In this document: positions 1 to 5,994 of the stretch, piece after piece | How positions within the stretch are numbered: position 1 is the first letter of the stretch | Layout: the number at the start of each line of letters is the position of its first letter | From: JBHGBB01 sp041946755 | GTDB taxonomy: Bacteria > UBP4 > UBA4092 > JAOAEQ01 | Reading direction: 5' to 3' | Assembly (NCBI GenBank): GCA_041946755.1 | Contig: JBHGBB010000121.1 | Coordinates: 1 to 12,222, forward strand | Length of the DNA stretch: 12,222 nucleotides | The notes under the pieces: model-generated | Seen by the model: the letters and a program-made list of their open reading frames with translations, nothing else | The model's database searches: none | Told to the model about the DNA's origin: nothing | Translations under genes and position numbers: made by a program

Positions 1-43
1 TTTAGGATGAACGAGATAATATCTCGTTCATCTTTACCCCGGA
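1..43. repeat. Palindromic element, copy 1 (left end cut by window)
   Basis: An inverted repeat with half-site GAACGAGAT at 9-17 and ATCTCGTTC at 21-29. The next five bases on each side (4-8 and 30-34) also pair, with one G-T wobble. The right flank TACCCCGGA (35-43) matches the right flanks of copies 2 and 3. The outer left arm lies outside the window. Function unknown; it could be a transcribed hairpin or an intergenic palindromic repeat. Confidence 0.7.
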
Positions 44-71
44 TTGAAGTCAAAATCAATAAGGTCAAAAT

Positions 72-120
72 AGGCGGGTGGATACGAACCAGATACGGTC
101 TCGTTCGTATCTATCCCGGA
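72..120. repeat. Palindromic element, copy 2
   Basis: It has the same layout as copy 1. GAACCAGA (86-93) faces TCTCGTTC (99-106), with one core mismatch. The variable 5-bp stem is GATAC (81-85) with GTATC (107-111). The right flank is TATCCCGGA (112-120). Several outer bases (76-80 with 112-116) pair, including two G-T wobbles. The sequence of the variable stem differs from copy 1 while pairing is kept. Confidence 0.65.
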
Positions 121-128
121 ACCCTAAT

Positions 129-184
129 GTAGGGGTGAAACATGCTTCGCCTTGTAATCGGGCGACTCGGTAAGTCGCCCCTAC
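129..184. repeat. GTAGGGGT...CGCCCCTAC inverted-repeat element
   Basis: The ends are GTAGGGGT (129-136) and CGCCCCTAC (177-184 region), with an internal hairpin in which GGGCGACT pairs with AGTCGCCC around a CGGT loop. Repeats with GTAGGGGCGA-type ends are common between genes in many bacteria. No coding capacity. Not assigned to a named transposon. Confidence 0.55.
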
Positions 185-237
185 CAAACCCATCCAAACA
201 ATCTTCATAAAAATCCGATAAAACCCGGATATCTTAT

Positions 238-267
238 TTGACACCCTCTATCGCCGTATAATATGAT
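238..267 (+). promoter_or_regulatory. Probable sigma-70 promoter of the SRP RNA gene
   Basis: A perfect -35 TTGACA at 238-243 is followed after 18 bp by TATGAT at 262-267, a five-of-six match to the -10 consensus. The predicted start, about 7-9 bp downstream, coincides with the start of the SRP RNA closing helix at 276. A perfect TATAAT at 257-262 lies only 13 bp from the -35 and is less likely to be the -10. Confidence 0.65.
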
Positions 268-275
268 AATTAATT

Positions 276-550
276 CGGTCGTGCTACACGGGGAACCAGC
301 GGTGCCCTATACCGGAAATCCGCTTTATGCCGGGTGGAATTCCATGATTGAGGTCTTCTACTCTGCCGTGTCTGACTATTGTAAGTGATGTCGATCACCA
401 GGTCCTTCGCGACAAGCATCTATGAACTCCGCTAGGTCCGGAAGGAAGCAACGGTAAATAGACCCGCTTGGGTGCCGAAGGGTCACCTGATGGGAGTTAA
501 CTGCAGTGGTTCCGGCGGTGGACGCGGATCGAGATTGAGGTGCACGGCCG
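276..550 (+). ncRNA. ffs: Signal recognition particle RNA, large bacterial form with Alu domain
   Basis: This is the RNA scaffold of the signal recognition particle, which binds Ffh and targets nascent membrane and secreted proteins. The diagnostic helix 8 segment is present: AGGTCC, a GGAA tetraloop at 440-443, then GGAAGCA. The 5' part has the Alu-domain signature GGTGCCCTATACC...AATCCGC, as in the about 270-nt RNA of Bacillus rather than the short 4.5S RNA of E. coli. The ends were set by a 9-bp closing helix, 276-284 with 542-550, containing one G-T pair. It lies directly upstream of dnaX-ybaB-recR, an arrangement also known in Bacillus. Overlapping reading frames here are not genes. Confidence 0.95.
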
Positions 551-579
551 ATTTTCCTCGATACCTCGAGGAAAATCGG
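548..579 (+). terminator. Perfect 14-bp hairpin at the 3' end of the SRP RNA
   Basis: Arms 548-561 and 566-579 are perfectly complementary around the loop TACC. No T-tract follows, so it is not a classical intrinsic terminator. It shares three bases with the 3' strand of the SRP closing helix. It could mark transcript processing, act as a weak terminator, or be a repeat. Confidence 0.4.
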
Positions 580-614
580 AATATCGAATACCAAATATCG
601 AAATCCGAAACAAA
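580..614. repeat. 7-bp periodic spacer
   Basis: Five successive degenerate heptamers. AATATCG occurs at 580-586 and 594-600, with AATACCA and AAATCCG variants in register. The same periodicity, with other heptamers, is seen at 2963-2990, 3022-3041, 3651-3713 and 9433-9460. Confidence 0.55.
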
Positions 615-627
615 AAATAAAAAAGCA

Positions 628-721
628 AACCGCAGAGTACGCAAAGAAGGCGCTAAGCACGCAACAATAACTATTTTATCTTTGCGAACTTTGCATTTTT
701 TACTTAGCGTTCTTTGCGGTT
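628..721. repeat. Inverted repeat of AACCGCA/CGCAAAG/GCTAAG type before dnaX
   Basis: The left part AACCGCA...CGCAAAGAAGGCGCTAAG is mirrored by CTTAGCG...TTCTTTGCGGTT (703-721). The left arm has an extra segment of about 10 bp relative to the right. Such CGCAAAG-type repeats recur between genes in many genomes. It ends 21 bp before the dnaX start and would fold in the leader of its mRNA. Confidence 0.55.
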
Positions 722-742
722 AGGTTTTAATATAAATCCGAA

Positions 743-2440
743 ATGAGCTATGTTGTATTCGCTCGGCGATATCGGCCGCAGACGTTTGAAGAAGTTATCG
801 GACAGGAGCATATTACCCGAATGTTAGCCGGGTCGATTGCCTCGAATCGGATCGGGCATGCCTATTTATTTTCCGGACCGCGCGGTATCGGGAAAACCAG
901 TACCGCCCGAATCCTGGCGAAAGCGTTAAACTGTGTTACCGGCCCGACCGCTACCCCCTGCAATAAATGCGAATCCTGTAAAAGTATTACTGAAGGCAAT
1001 AACCTCGATATCATTGAAATCGATGCCGCGTCTAACCGGGGGATAGATGATATTCGGCAGTTGCGAGATTATGTGCGATTGGTACCTACCGGTGGCAGTA
1101 AGTTTAAGGTATATATAATCGATGAAGTCCATATGCTGACCACCGAAGCGTTTAATGCACTCCTGAAAACCTTGGAAGAACCGCCAGCCCATGCGATTTT
1201 TGTGCTGGCGACTACCGAAAAGCAGAAAGTCCCGGCAACCATTATCTCTCGATGCCAGCAATGCGATTTCCGCCGGGTAACCGGTGCTAATATCGTTAAA
1301 CAACTCGATCTGATTGTTGGTTCAGAGCCAAGTATCGAAATTGCCGATTCGGAGAAATCAGCGATTTTATATGCCGTCGCCCGCGCCGCATCAGGTAGTA
1401 TGCGGGATGCCGAGAGTTTATTCGACCAGCTAATTTCGTTTACCGGCGGGAAACCGACTTTACCCCAAACCGTATCGTTGCTCGGTACTATCCCATCCCA
1501 GATATTGTTCGAACTATTCGAGAATGTGGTTAAACAGGATAACCAAACCGCGCTCCAGAAAGTAGATGAGTTGATTGATAAAGGAGTCGAATATGAGACC
1601 TTCTTAGATGACCTGCTGCAATATTTAAGGTCGTTAATGCTGCTCCAGGTGGTCAATGAAGATAGCGCGCTCCTTGAAATATCGAATGAAGAACGGAAAC
1701 AGCGGGCTGAACAAACCTTACAATTTAAACTACCGCAATTATTGCAGATGATGAAATTGGCGACGATTGCTAAAGAACAGTTGCGGAAAACCATTCCCGG
1801 CAGAGTCGTTATCGAAATGCTGATACTCGATTTTATCCAACTCAAACAGAGTATCCCATTACCTGAACTGATTGAAAAAGTTAACGCATTACAGAAACAA
1901 GGCGGGGGAACGAAACCGGTTTCTTCCGTAACATATCCTGCAAAATCAGTTGCTGCCAATCCATCGAAATCCAATATCCCGGAATCAACCCCGGAAAAAA
2001 AAACGGTTAACTCCATCGAATTAGATGCAAATGACCCGATTTCCAGAATAATCACTGTCTGGGAAGAGATTCGGATAACGATTAGCGAATCCCGACCAAC
2101 CATCGCAGCCCATTTAGCTGAAGCGCGCCCAATCCGCATCGAAGATAATACCTTGATTATCGGGATTACCAACTCGTTTCATAAAAAAGCAATTGAACAA
2201 CCGGAAGGGAAGCAGTTAATCGAATCGGTAATCCAGCAGATGACGGGAAAACCGGTTAGAATCAAGACTGAAATAGTAGCCCCGGCTAAACCGGAATCAA
2301 CGGTACCAATCCCGGTAATAAAACGTAAAACTCCATCGCAAGATGCAGTGTTACAAGAGCCGATGGTTCAGAGAATCATCGATACTTTCGGGGTAGCGGA
2401 TATCAAGGTAAAACATAAACCGGGTACTGAAGAGACGTAA
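743..2440 (+). CDS. dnaX: DNA polymerase III subunit tau/gamma (DnaX)
   Basis: This is the ATPase of the clamp-loader complex, which loads the sliding clamp and, as tau, ties polymerase cores to the replisome. Visible motifs: Walker A GPRGIGKT (45-52); four zinc-binding cysteines C64, C73, C76 and C79; Walker B with the DEVH box (127-130); sensor 1 ATTE near 156-159; and the SRC arginine finger at 169-171. A proline- and lysine-rich linker (about 375-430) leads to a C-terminal tau-type domain. At 565 aa it matches Bacillus DnaX in length. The N-terminus (MSYVVFARRYRPQTFEEVIGQ) fits the family start exactly, although no clear Shine-Dalgarno precedes it. An A9 run in the linker could yield a short gamma form (see 1995-2003). 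It heads dnaX-ybaB-recR. Confidence 0.97.
   Translation: MSYVVFARRYRPQTFEEVIGQEHITRMLAGSIASNRIGHAYLFSGPRGIGKTSTARILAKALNCVTGPTATPCNKCESCKSITEGNNLDIIEIDAASNRGIDDIRQLRDYVRLVPTGGSKFKVYIIDEVHMLTTEAFNALLKTLEEPPAHAIFVLATTEKQKVPATIISRCQQCDFRRVTGANIVKQLDLIVGSEPSIEIADSEKSAILYAVARAASGSMRDAESLFDQLISFTGGKPTLPQTVSLLGTIPSQILFELFENVVKQDNQTALQKVDELIDKGVEYETFLDDLLQYLRSLMLLQVVNEDSALLEISNEERKQRAEQTLQFKLPQLLQMMKLATIAKEQLRKTIPGRVVIEMLILDFIQLKQSIPLPELIEKVNALQKQGGGTKPVSSVTYPAKSVAANPSKSNIPESTPEKKTVNSIELDANDPISRIITVWEEIRITISESRPTIAAHLAEARPIRIEDNTLIIGITNSFHKKAIEQPEGKQLIESVIQQMTGKPVRIKTEIVAPAKPESTVPIPVIKRKTPSQDAVLQEPMVQRIIDTFGVADIKVKHKPGTEET
1995..2010 (+). other. dnaX: Candidate programmed slippage/frameshift site in dnaX
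   Basis: Nine consecutive A residues (1995-2003) read as GAA-AAA-AAA-ACG. This places the heptamer A-AAA-AAA in the correct phase for a -1 ribosomal shift and also gives a long homopolymer for RNA polymerase slippage. After a -1 shift the codons are AAC, GGT and TAA (stop at 2008-2010), giving a product of about 422 aa that keeps the ATPase and collar domains. After a +1 shift a stop is also met within seven codons. E. coli and Thermus make gamma in this way. No clear upstream Shine-Dalgarno or downstream stem was seen. Confidence 0.6.
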
Positions 2441-2500
2441 AAATTTTTTATTTATAATTAATATTCTAGGCTAAAGCTCTTTTTGTTTGGATAATTATGT

Positions 2501-2587
2501 CCCCTATCTAAAGATAGGGGTTATTCATAACTAAATAAGAAAAAAGATATAATAAATGAATAGCCCCGATTTTTAAATCGGGGTTTT
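2501..2587 (+). terminator. Two hairpins between dnaX and ybaB
   Basis: Hairpin one pairs CCCCTATC (2501-2508) with GATAGGGG (2513-2520). Hairpin two pairs CCCCGATTT (2564-2572) with AAATCGGGG (2575-2583) and is followed by TTTT. The second resembles a weak intrinsic terminator. A third small dyad (2604-2621) sits just before the ybaB ribosome-binding site. These may reduce read-through from dnaX or stabilise mRNA ends. The rest of the 205-bp gap is AT-rich and has no gene. Confidence 0.45.
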
Positions 2588-2645
2588 AAGATGTTATTAT
2601 TTAATTGGGTTTTAACCCAATCCGTAACTATTTGGAGGAATGAGC

Positions 2646-2954
2646 ATGAATATAGCCAAACTCATGAAACAAGCGGAAAAGATGCAGGCGAAAATGCTGG
2701 AAATGCAGGAGGAACTGGCAAAAAAGACCGTGGAAGCTTCTTCCGGCGGCGGAATGGTTAAAGCGGTCGCATCCGGCGATGGCCAGATAGTAAGTATCAA
2801 AATCGACCCGCAGGTGCTGGCTGGGAACGATGTCGAAATGCTGGAAGATTTAATTGTGGCTGCGGTAAGTAGCGCGATCGAAAACGCTAAAACCATGGCG
2901 GCTGACGAAATGAAAAAGGTTACCGGCGGGATCGGTATCCCCGGCATGATGTGA
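2646..2954 (+). CDS. ybaB: YbaB/EbfC family nucleoid-associated protein
   Basis: A small DNA-binding, nucleoid-associated protein that acts as a dimer. Family hallmarks are the N-terminal amphipathic helix rich in K, M, Q and E (AKLMKQAEKMQAKMLEMQEELA), the central glycine-rich hairpin followed by VKAVASGDGQIVSIKIDPQVL, and the C-terminal helix ending in a glycine- and methionine-rich tail. The 102-aa length is normal. An in-frame ATG at 2640 immediately abuts GGAGGA (2634-2639). The ATG at 2646 gives normal spacing and was chosen. It lies between dnaX and recR, its usual location. Confidence 0.93.
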   Translation: MNIAKLMKQAEKMQAKMLEMQEELAKKTVEASSGGGMVKAVASGDGQIVSIKIDPQVLAGNDVEMLEDLIVAAVSSAIENAKTMAADEMKKVTGGIGIPGMM

Positions 2955-2962
2955 TAAAGAAC

Positions 2963-3041
2963 ATTTAAAATTTAGCATTTAGCATTTTATCCGCCTTAGG
3001 CGGATAAAATATGCAATGCTAATTTTGCATTTTGAATTGCT
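2963..3041. repeat. Heptamer-periodic spacer with a 12-bp hairpin before recR
   Basis: ATTTAGC is repeated at 2970-2976 and 2977-2983, with related heptamers on both sides. ATTTTGC and ATTTTGA are in register at 3022-3035, ending close to the recR ATG. Between them is a perfect hairpin, 2984-2995 with 2999-3010, loop TTA. There is no T-tract on the plus strand beyond the arm itself. No recR Shine-Dalgarno is visible in this spacer. Confidence 0.5.
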
Positions 3042-3641
3042 ATGCAATCTTATTCTCCTGCAATAGAAAAACTGGTTAGTGAACTCCAGAAGTTGCCGGG
3101 TATCGGCCAGAAAACCGCACAACGATTAGCATATTATCTACTTAAATCTTCTCCCGACCAGGTGAAGTCGTTATCAGAAGCCATCTCTGGGATAGTCGGC
3201 AAAATCAAATACTGCGCGGTCTGCTATAATCTGACCGAAACCGAATTATGCCCGATATGCAGCGATTCGAATCGGGATAAATCCATAATCTGTGTGGTAG
3301 AACAGCCGTTTGATATTCTGGCGTTCGAACGAACGAACTCATATAAAGGAGTATACCATGTTTTGCTTGGCGCCTTATCGCCAATCGATGGAATTACGCC
3401 CGATGAACTGAAAATCCAATCGTTACTCGCGCGCGTTCAGCAAGGTGGAGTTAAAGAGGTTATTTTATGTACTAATCCGGATACCGAAGGTGAAGCGACA
3501 GCTAGTTATCTTATTACCATGTTAAAACCATTGAATGTGGTTATTTCCCGGATTGGAGTCGGAGTGCCGATCGGGGGAGATTTAGAGTATGCCGATGAAG
3601 TTACATTATCACGAGCGTTAGAAGGAAGAAGGAAAATCTAA
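3042..3641 (+). CDS. recR: Recombination mediator protein RecR
   Basis: RecR works with RecO (and RecF) to load RecA onto gapped DNA during recombinational repair. The sequence shows an N-terminal helix-hairpin-helix (LQKLPGIGQKTAQRLAYYLL, about 15-34), a four-cysteine zinc finger (C58, C61, C70, C73), a Toprim domain beginning SIICVVEQPFD (81-91), and the conserved C-terminal IGVGVPIGGDLEYADEVTL segment with the final ALEGRR. At 199 aa it is full length. The upstream region is a 7-bp periodic spacer without a clear ribosome-binding site. It completes the dnaX-ybaB-recR set. Confidence 0.97.
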   Translation: MQSYSPAIEKLVSELQKLPGIGQKTAQRLAYYLLKSSPDQVKSLSEAISGIVGKIKYCAVCYNLTETELCPICSDSNRDKSIICVVEQPFDILAFERTNSYKGVYHVLLGALSPIDGITPDELKIQSLLARVQQGGVKEVILCTNPDTEGEATASYLITMLKPLNVVISRIGVGVPIGGDLEYADEVTLSRALEGRRKI

Positions 3642-3650
3642 AATATTCAT

Positions 3651-3713
3651 TGCAAAATGTGAAATTAGCATTTTAAATTTTACATTTGAACTGTTAAATA
3701 CTAAATACTGAAT
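3651..3713. repeat. 7-bp periodic AT-rich spacer before the amidotransferase gene
   Basis: Nine consecutive degenerate heptamers fill the 78-bp gap after recR. The clearest are GTTAAAT, ACTAAAT and ACTGAAT at 3693-3713. The run ends 6 bp before the next ATG, and no Shine-Dalgarno is present. Confidence 0.5.
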
Positions 3714-3719
3714 AATAAT

Positions 3720-4475
3720 ATGATCAAACCTATTATTGGAATAACCAGTAGTTATGATGGTGGGAAACGAAAAGATACTATCCGCAAGAATCGGGAAACA
3801 TATTATCTGAACCGGAGTTATGTACTGGCAATCGAGACCGCCGGTGGAGTTCCGCTCATTATCCCACCGATAGAAGATGCGACGCAAGTCGATAGCGTAT
3901 TAGCCACAATCGATGGCCTCTTATTAACCGGCGGCTATGATATTAAACCGGAAGTATATGGCGCTAAAAAGGTACATCCGAAAACCGATACCCTGGAATG
4001 GTTACGGCAGAATTATGAATTGGTATTAACCAAACGGGCGTTAAAACGCGATATACCGATCATGGCGATTTGTCTGGGAAATCAAATGCTTAATGTCGCT
4101 GCCGGAGGTACTTTGATTCAAGATATCCCTTCGGAAATCAAGAATCCGTTGGTGCATTCGCAAAAAGAGCGCCGGGACGTGTTAACTCATTGGGTAGCGA
4201 TCGATAAACCGAGTAAACTATATCAGATATTGAAAAAGAATAAGGTACAATCGAATTCATTCCATCATCAGGCGATAGATCAGGTCGCTCCGGGATTTAA
4301 GGTGATAGCGAGAACTACCGATGGAGTTATTGAAGCGATAGAATCGAAAGATACTAAGTTTCGGTTTGGGATTCAATGGCATCCGGAAGAGTTGATTAAG
4401 TACCACCAGCATTTACAATTATTCAAAAATCTAGTACAATATAGTGCCAAATATCAAAACACAAAACGAAAGTGA
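3720..4475 (+). CDS. Class I glutamine amidotransferase-like hydrolase (peptidase C26, PuuD-like)
   Basis: Members of this family cleave gamma-glutamyl amide bonds; PuuD hydrolyses gamma-glutamyl-GABA in putrescine breakdown. The triad is visible: nucleophile C118 in AICLGNQMLNVAAGG, and H221 with E223 in GIQWHPEEL. The family motifs PIIGITSSYD at the N-terminus, AGGVPLIIPP (41-50), DGLLLTGGYDIKPEVYG (65-81) and NSFHHQAID (179-187) are present. The nucleophile elbow has Leu where PuuD has Arg (ICLG rather than ICRG), so the substrate is uncertain. At 251 aa it is full length. No other polyamine gene is nearby. Its stop overlaps the ribosome-binding site of the next gene, suggesting co-transcription. 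Confidence 0.85.
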   Translation: MIKPIIGITSSYDGGKRKDTIRKNRETYYLNRSYVLAIETAGGVPLIIPPIEDATQVDSVLATIDGLLLTGGYDIKPEVYGAKKVHPKTDTLEWLRQNYELVLTKRALKRDIPIMAICLGNQMLNVAAGGTLIQDIPSEIKNPLVHSQKERRDVLTHWVAIDKPSKLYQILKKNKVQSNSFHHQAIDQVAPGFKVIARTTDGVIEAIESKDTKFRFGIQWHPEELIKYHQHLQLFKNLVQYSAKYQNTKRK

Positions 4476-4487
4476 GGTGAAAGTAAA

Positions 4488-5051
4488 ATGAAAAAAAATA
4501 TAGTATATCGTGGATTTACGTTGATTGAATTATTAATAGTAGTCGCAATTATTGCAATTTTAGCCGCAATCGCGATTCCGAACTTTCTGGCGGCGCAGGT
4601 TCGGGCGAAAGTTACCAAATCGAAATCGGAAATGCGGAATGTAGCTACAGCATTAGAATCATATCATGTTGATAATAATCAATATCCCCTTCCATATTCA
4701 GTGGGATATTGGAACGTTCCGGATAGTTTATCGACTCCGATAGCTTATGTAAGCAATATAAAATCGTTTTACGATCCATTTTCCACTAAGCACCCCGGTA
4801 CATCAGTACTACATCGATATGGATATGTTACTTCGGACTGGCCGTATCATACTGAAACACAAAGTCGTTGGGATTTGCTTACACAAGATAATAAAGAGCG
4901 AGCAGGAAAATGGCGCTTAGATGGTTATGGTCCGACCGTTAATAGTGGTGGTGGTTGGCCAAATGTGCCTTCCTATGACCCGACTAACGGAACCGTTAGC
5001 AACGGACAGATATATCGTAGTGAGAAAGACCCGCAGGGTATCCAAATATAA
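4488..5051 (+). CDS. Prepilin-type pseudopilin, GspG-like
   Basis: A type II secretion or type IV pilus-like subunit. The leader MKKNIVYRG would be cut after G9, leaving F10 as the methylated N-terminal residue and E14 as the conserved Glu5. The hydrophobic helix LLIVVAIIAILAAIAIPNFL follows. Residues 36-68 (AAQVRAKVTKSKSEMRNVATALESYHVDNNQYPLP) are the GspG-like stem of the globular domain. The C-terminal half is rich in G, W, Y and N and contains YDPTNG (163-168), also found in the convergent paralogue at 5158-5811. GAGGTGA at 4474-4480 is the ribosome-binding site. No pilus assembly genes are in the window, so the exact machine is unknown. Confidence 0.88.
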   Translation: MKKNIVYRGFTLIELLIVVAIIAILAAIAIPNFLAAQVRAKVTKSKSEMRNVATALESYHVDNNQYPLPYSVGYWNVPDSLSTPIAYVSNIKSFYDPFSTKHPGTSVLHRYGYVTSDWPYHTETQSRWDLLTQDNKERAGKWRLDGYGPTVNSGGGWPNVPSYDPTNGTVSNGQIYRSEKDPQGIQI

Positions 5052-5082
5052 TAATTAAGTAAGTTAGGATGCATATAATAAT

Positions 5083-5134
5083 AAGAGCAAGACCCGAATT
5101 CCCAGTAACTAGAATTCAGATCTTGCTCTTTTTA
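5083..5134. terminator. Terminator hairpin between convergent pilin genes
   Basis: AAGAGCAAGA (5083-5092) pairs with TCTTGCTCTT (5121-5130). Inside it, GAATTC (5096-5101) pairs with GAATTC (5112-5117), with a small internal loop and a 10-nt apical loop. A T-run (5129-5133) follows on the plus strand, making this a good terminator for the plus-strand pilin. It may also stop transcripts of the opposite gene. Confidence 0.8.
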
Positions 5135-5157
5135 TTTATCAGGATTAACCAATAAGA

Positions 5158-5811
5158 TTACGGAAGTTTGTTTACTCCTAATCCACTCGCATTAAGCTGG
5201 GTGCTAATAACATTCCCGAAGCTAATCACACCATTGGTCGGGTCATAGACTATATCAAATGAGAATATTCCATCATGTTGCGGTCCGACCATAAACGAAT
5301 CATGGCCATCAGAGTATTTTAGATCCGGCCCTAACGATACCTGATGCCATTTCCCATATTTCTGGAATGCCCCGATATTTGCTCCGGTATAATCGATAGC
5401 ATCATACGGATCGTCCGGAGCAACGCCGTTCTGGTCGCATTCGGCAAGAGATACTATCCGATGGTAGGTATAATATTTCGCTTCATCATCATACCCATAC
5501 CCTAGCGGCCGTTCATCGATAGCCGCAAGTGCAAACGGGTCTGCTGGTCGCGAGCTGATATACGATATTGGTGTAGTCAGTTCTGCTGGAGTAACTCCAT
5601 ATCTGCCGTCGTTTGGGGGATATTGCGAAGCATCAACGCAATATGATTCGATAGCGGTCGCAATCGATTTCATATCCGCTTTTGTACGGGATACTTTCGC
5701 CCGAGTCTGCGCCGCGAGAAAGTTTGGAATCGCGATTGCGGCCAGAATAGCGATGATTGCAACAACAATCAACAACTCAATTAAAGTAAATCCTGGGTAG
5801 GTTCGATGCAT
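5158..5811 (-). CDS. Prepilin-type pseudopilin, GspG-like (second paralogue)
   Basis: It has a short leader MHRTYPG, cleavage after G7, the conserved Glu at 12, then the same hydrophobic helix and stem as the other pilin (FLAAQTRAKVSRTKADMKSIATAIESYCVD). The C-terminal domain is longer and different (217 versus 187 aa), but it shares YDPTNG (189-194) and a GPDLKYSDGHDS segment that resembles the calcium-binding loop region of major pseudopilins. It has two cysteines, C58 and C125. AGGAG at 5817-5821 is 5 nt from the ATG. A promoter lies about 120 bp upstream. It converges with the other pilin, so the pair probably arose by duplication with inversion. Confidence 0.88.
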   Translation of the reverse strand: MHRTYPGFTLIELLIVVAIIAILAAIAIPNFLAAQTRAKVSRTKADMKSIATAIESYCVDASQYPPNDGRYGVTPAELTTPISYISSRPADPFALAAIDERPLGYGYDDEAKYYTYHRIVSLAECDQNGVAPDDPYDAIDYTGANIGAFQKYGKWHQVSLGPDLKYSDGHDSFMVGPQHDGIFSFDIVYDPTNGVISFGNVISTQLNASGLGVNKLP

Positions 5812-5873
5812 AAGCGCTCCTATTCCTTATTGAGAATTTATACGAATTTATGGGGAGTAAATTCATATAATTC

Positions 5874-5977
5874 GCATATTTTATAATTGCAGTATCAATT
5901 ATAAGTATAGAGCATATTTTACCGCTTAATAATATAAAATAATAATAAATTCGTCAACTTGAATAGCGCATATTTTA
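5874..5977 (-). promoter_or_regulatory. Three direct repeats of TAAAATATGC around the pilin promoter
   Basis: The 10-mer, read on the minus strand, occurs exactly at 5968-5977, 5912-5921 and 5874-5883. Relative to the proposed promoter these lie upstream of the -35, over the predicted start, and in the leader. A further dyad TTATAATTG/CAATTATAA (5881-5904) overlaps the last copy. They are possible operator sites. The regulator is unknown and the DNA is AT-rich, so chance cannot be excluded. Confidence 0.4.
5929..5957 (-). promoter_or_regulatory. Probable sigma-70 promoter for the minus-strand pilin
   Basis: On the minus strand TTGACG (5952-5957) is followed after exactly 17 bp by TATTAT (5929-5934). 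The predicted start near 5921 gives a leader of about 110 nt. The promoter sits just beyond the end of the cyclase gene, so the pilin can be expressed separately from it. Confidence 0.6.
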
Positions 5978-5994
5978 TCAGACCAGCCGAAATT

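Noticed and set aside
257..262. Perfect TATAAT as the -10 of the SRP RNA promoter
   Set aside because: It lies only 13 bp from the TTGACA; TATGAT at 262-267 gives 18 bp and fits the RNA start better.
376..723. Open frames on both strands over the SRP RNA and its 3' flank
   Set aside because: They overlap the conserved RNA, have no ribosome-binding site and encode no recognisable protein.
1069..2172. A 367-codon open frame on the minus strand inside dnaX
   Set aside because: It lies antisense to a fully conserved dnaX. The translation is serine- and isoleucine-rich with no recognisable domain, so it is a shadow of codon bias.
2640..2645. ATG at 2640 as the ybaB start
   Set aside because: It abuts GGAGGA with no spacer; ATG 2646 has normal spacing and matches the family N-terminus.
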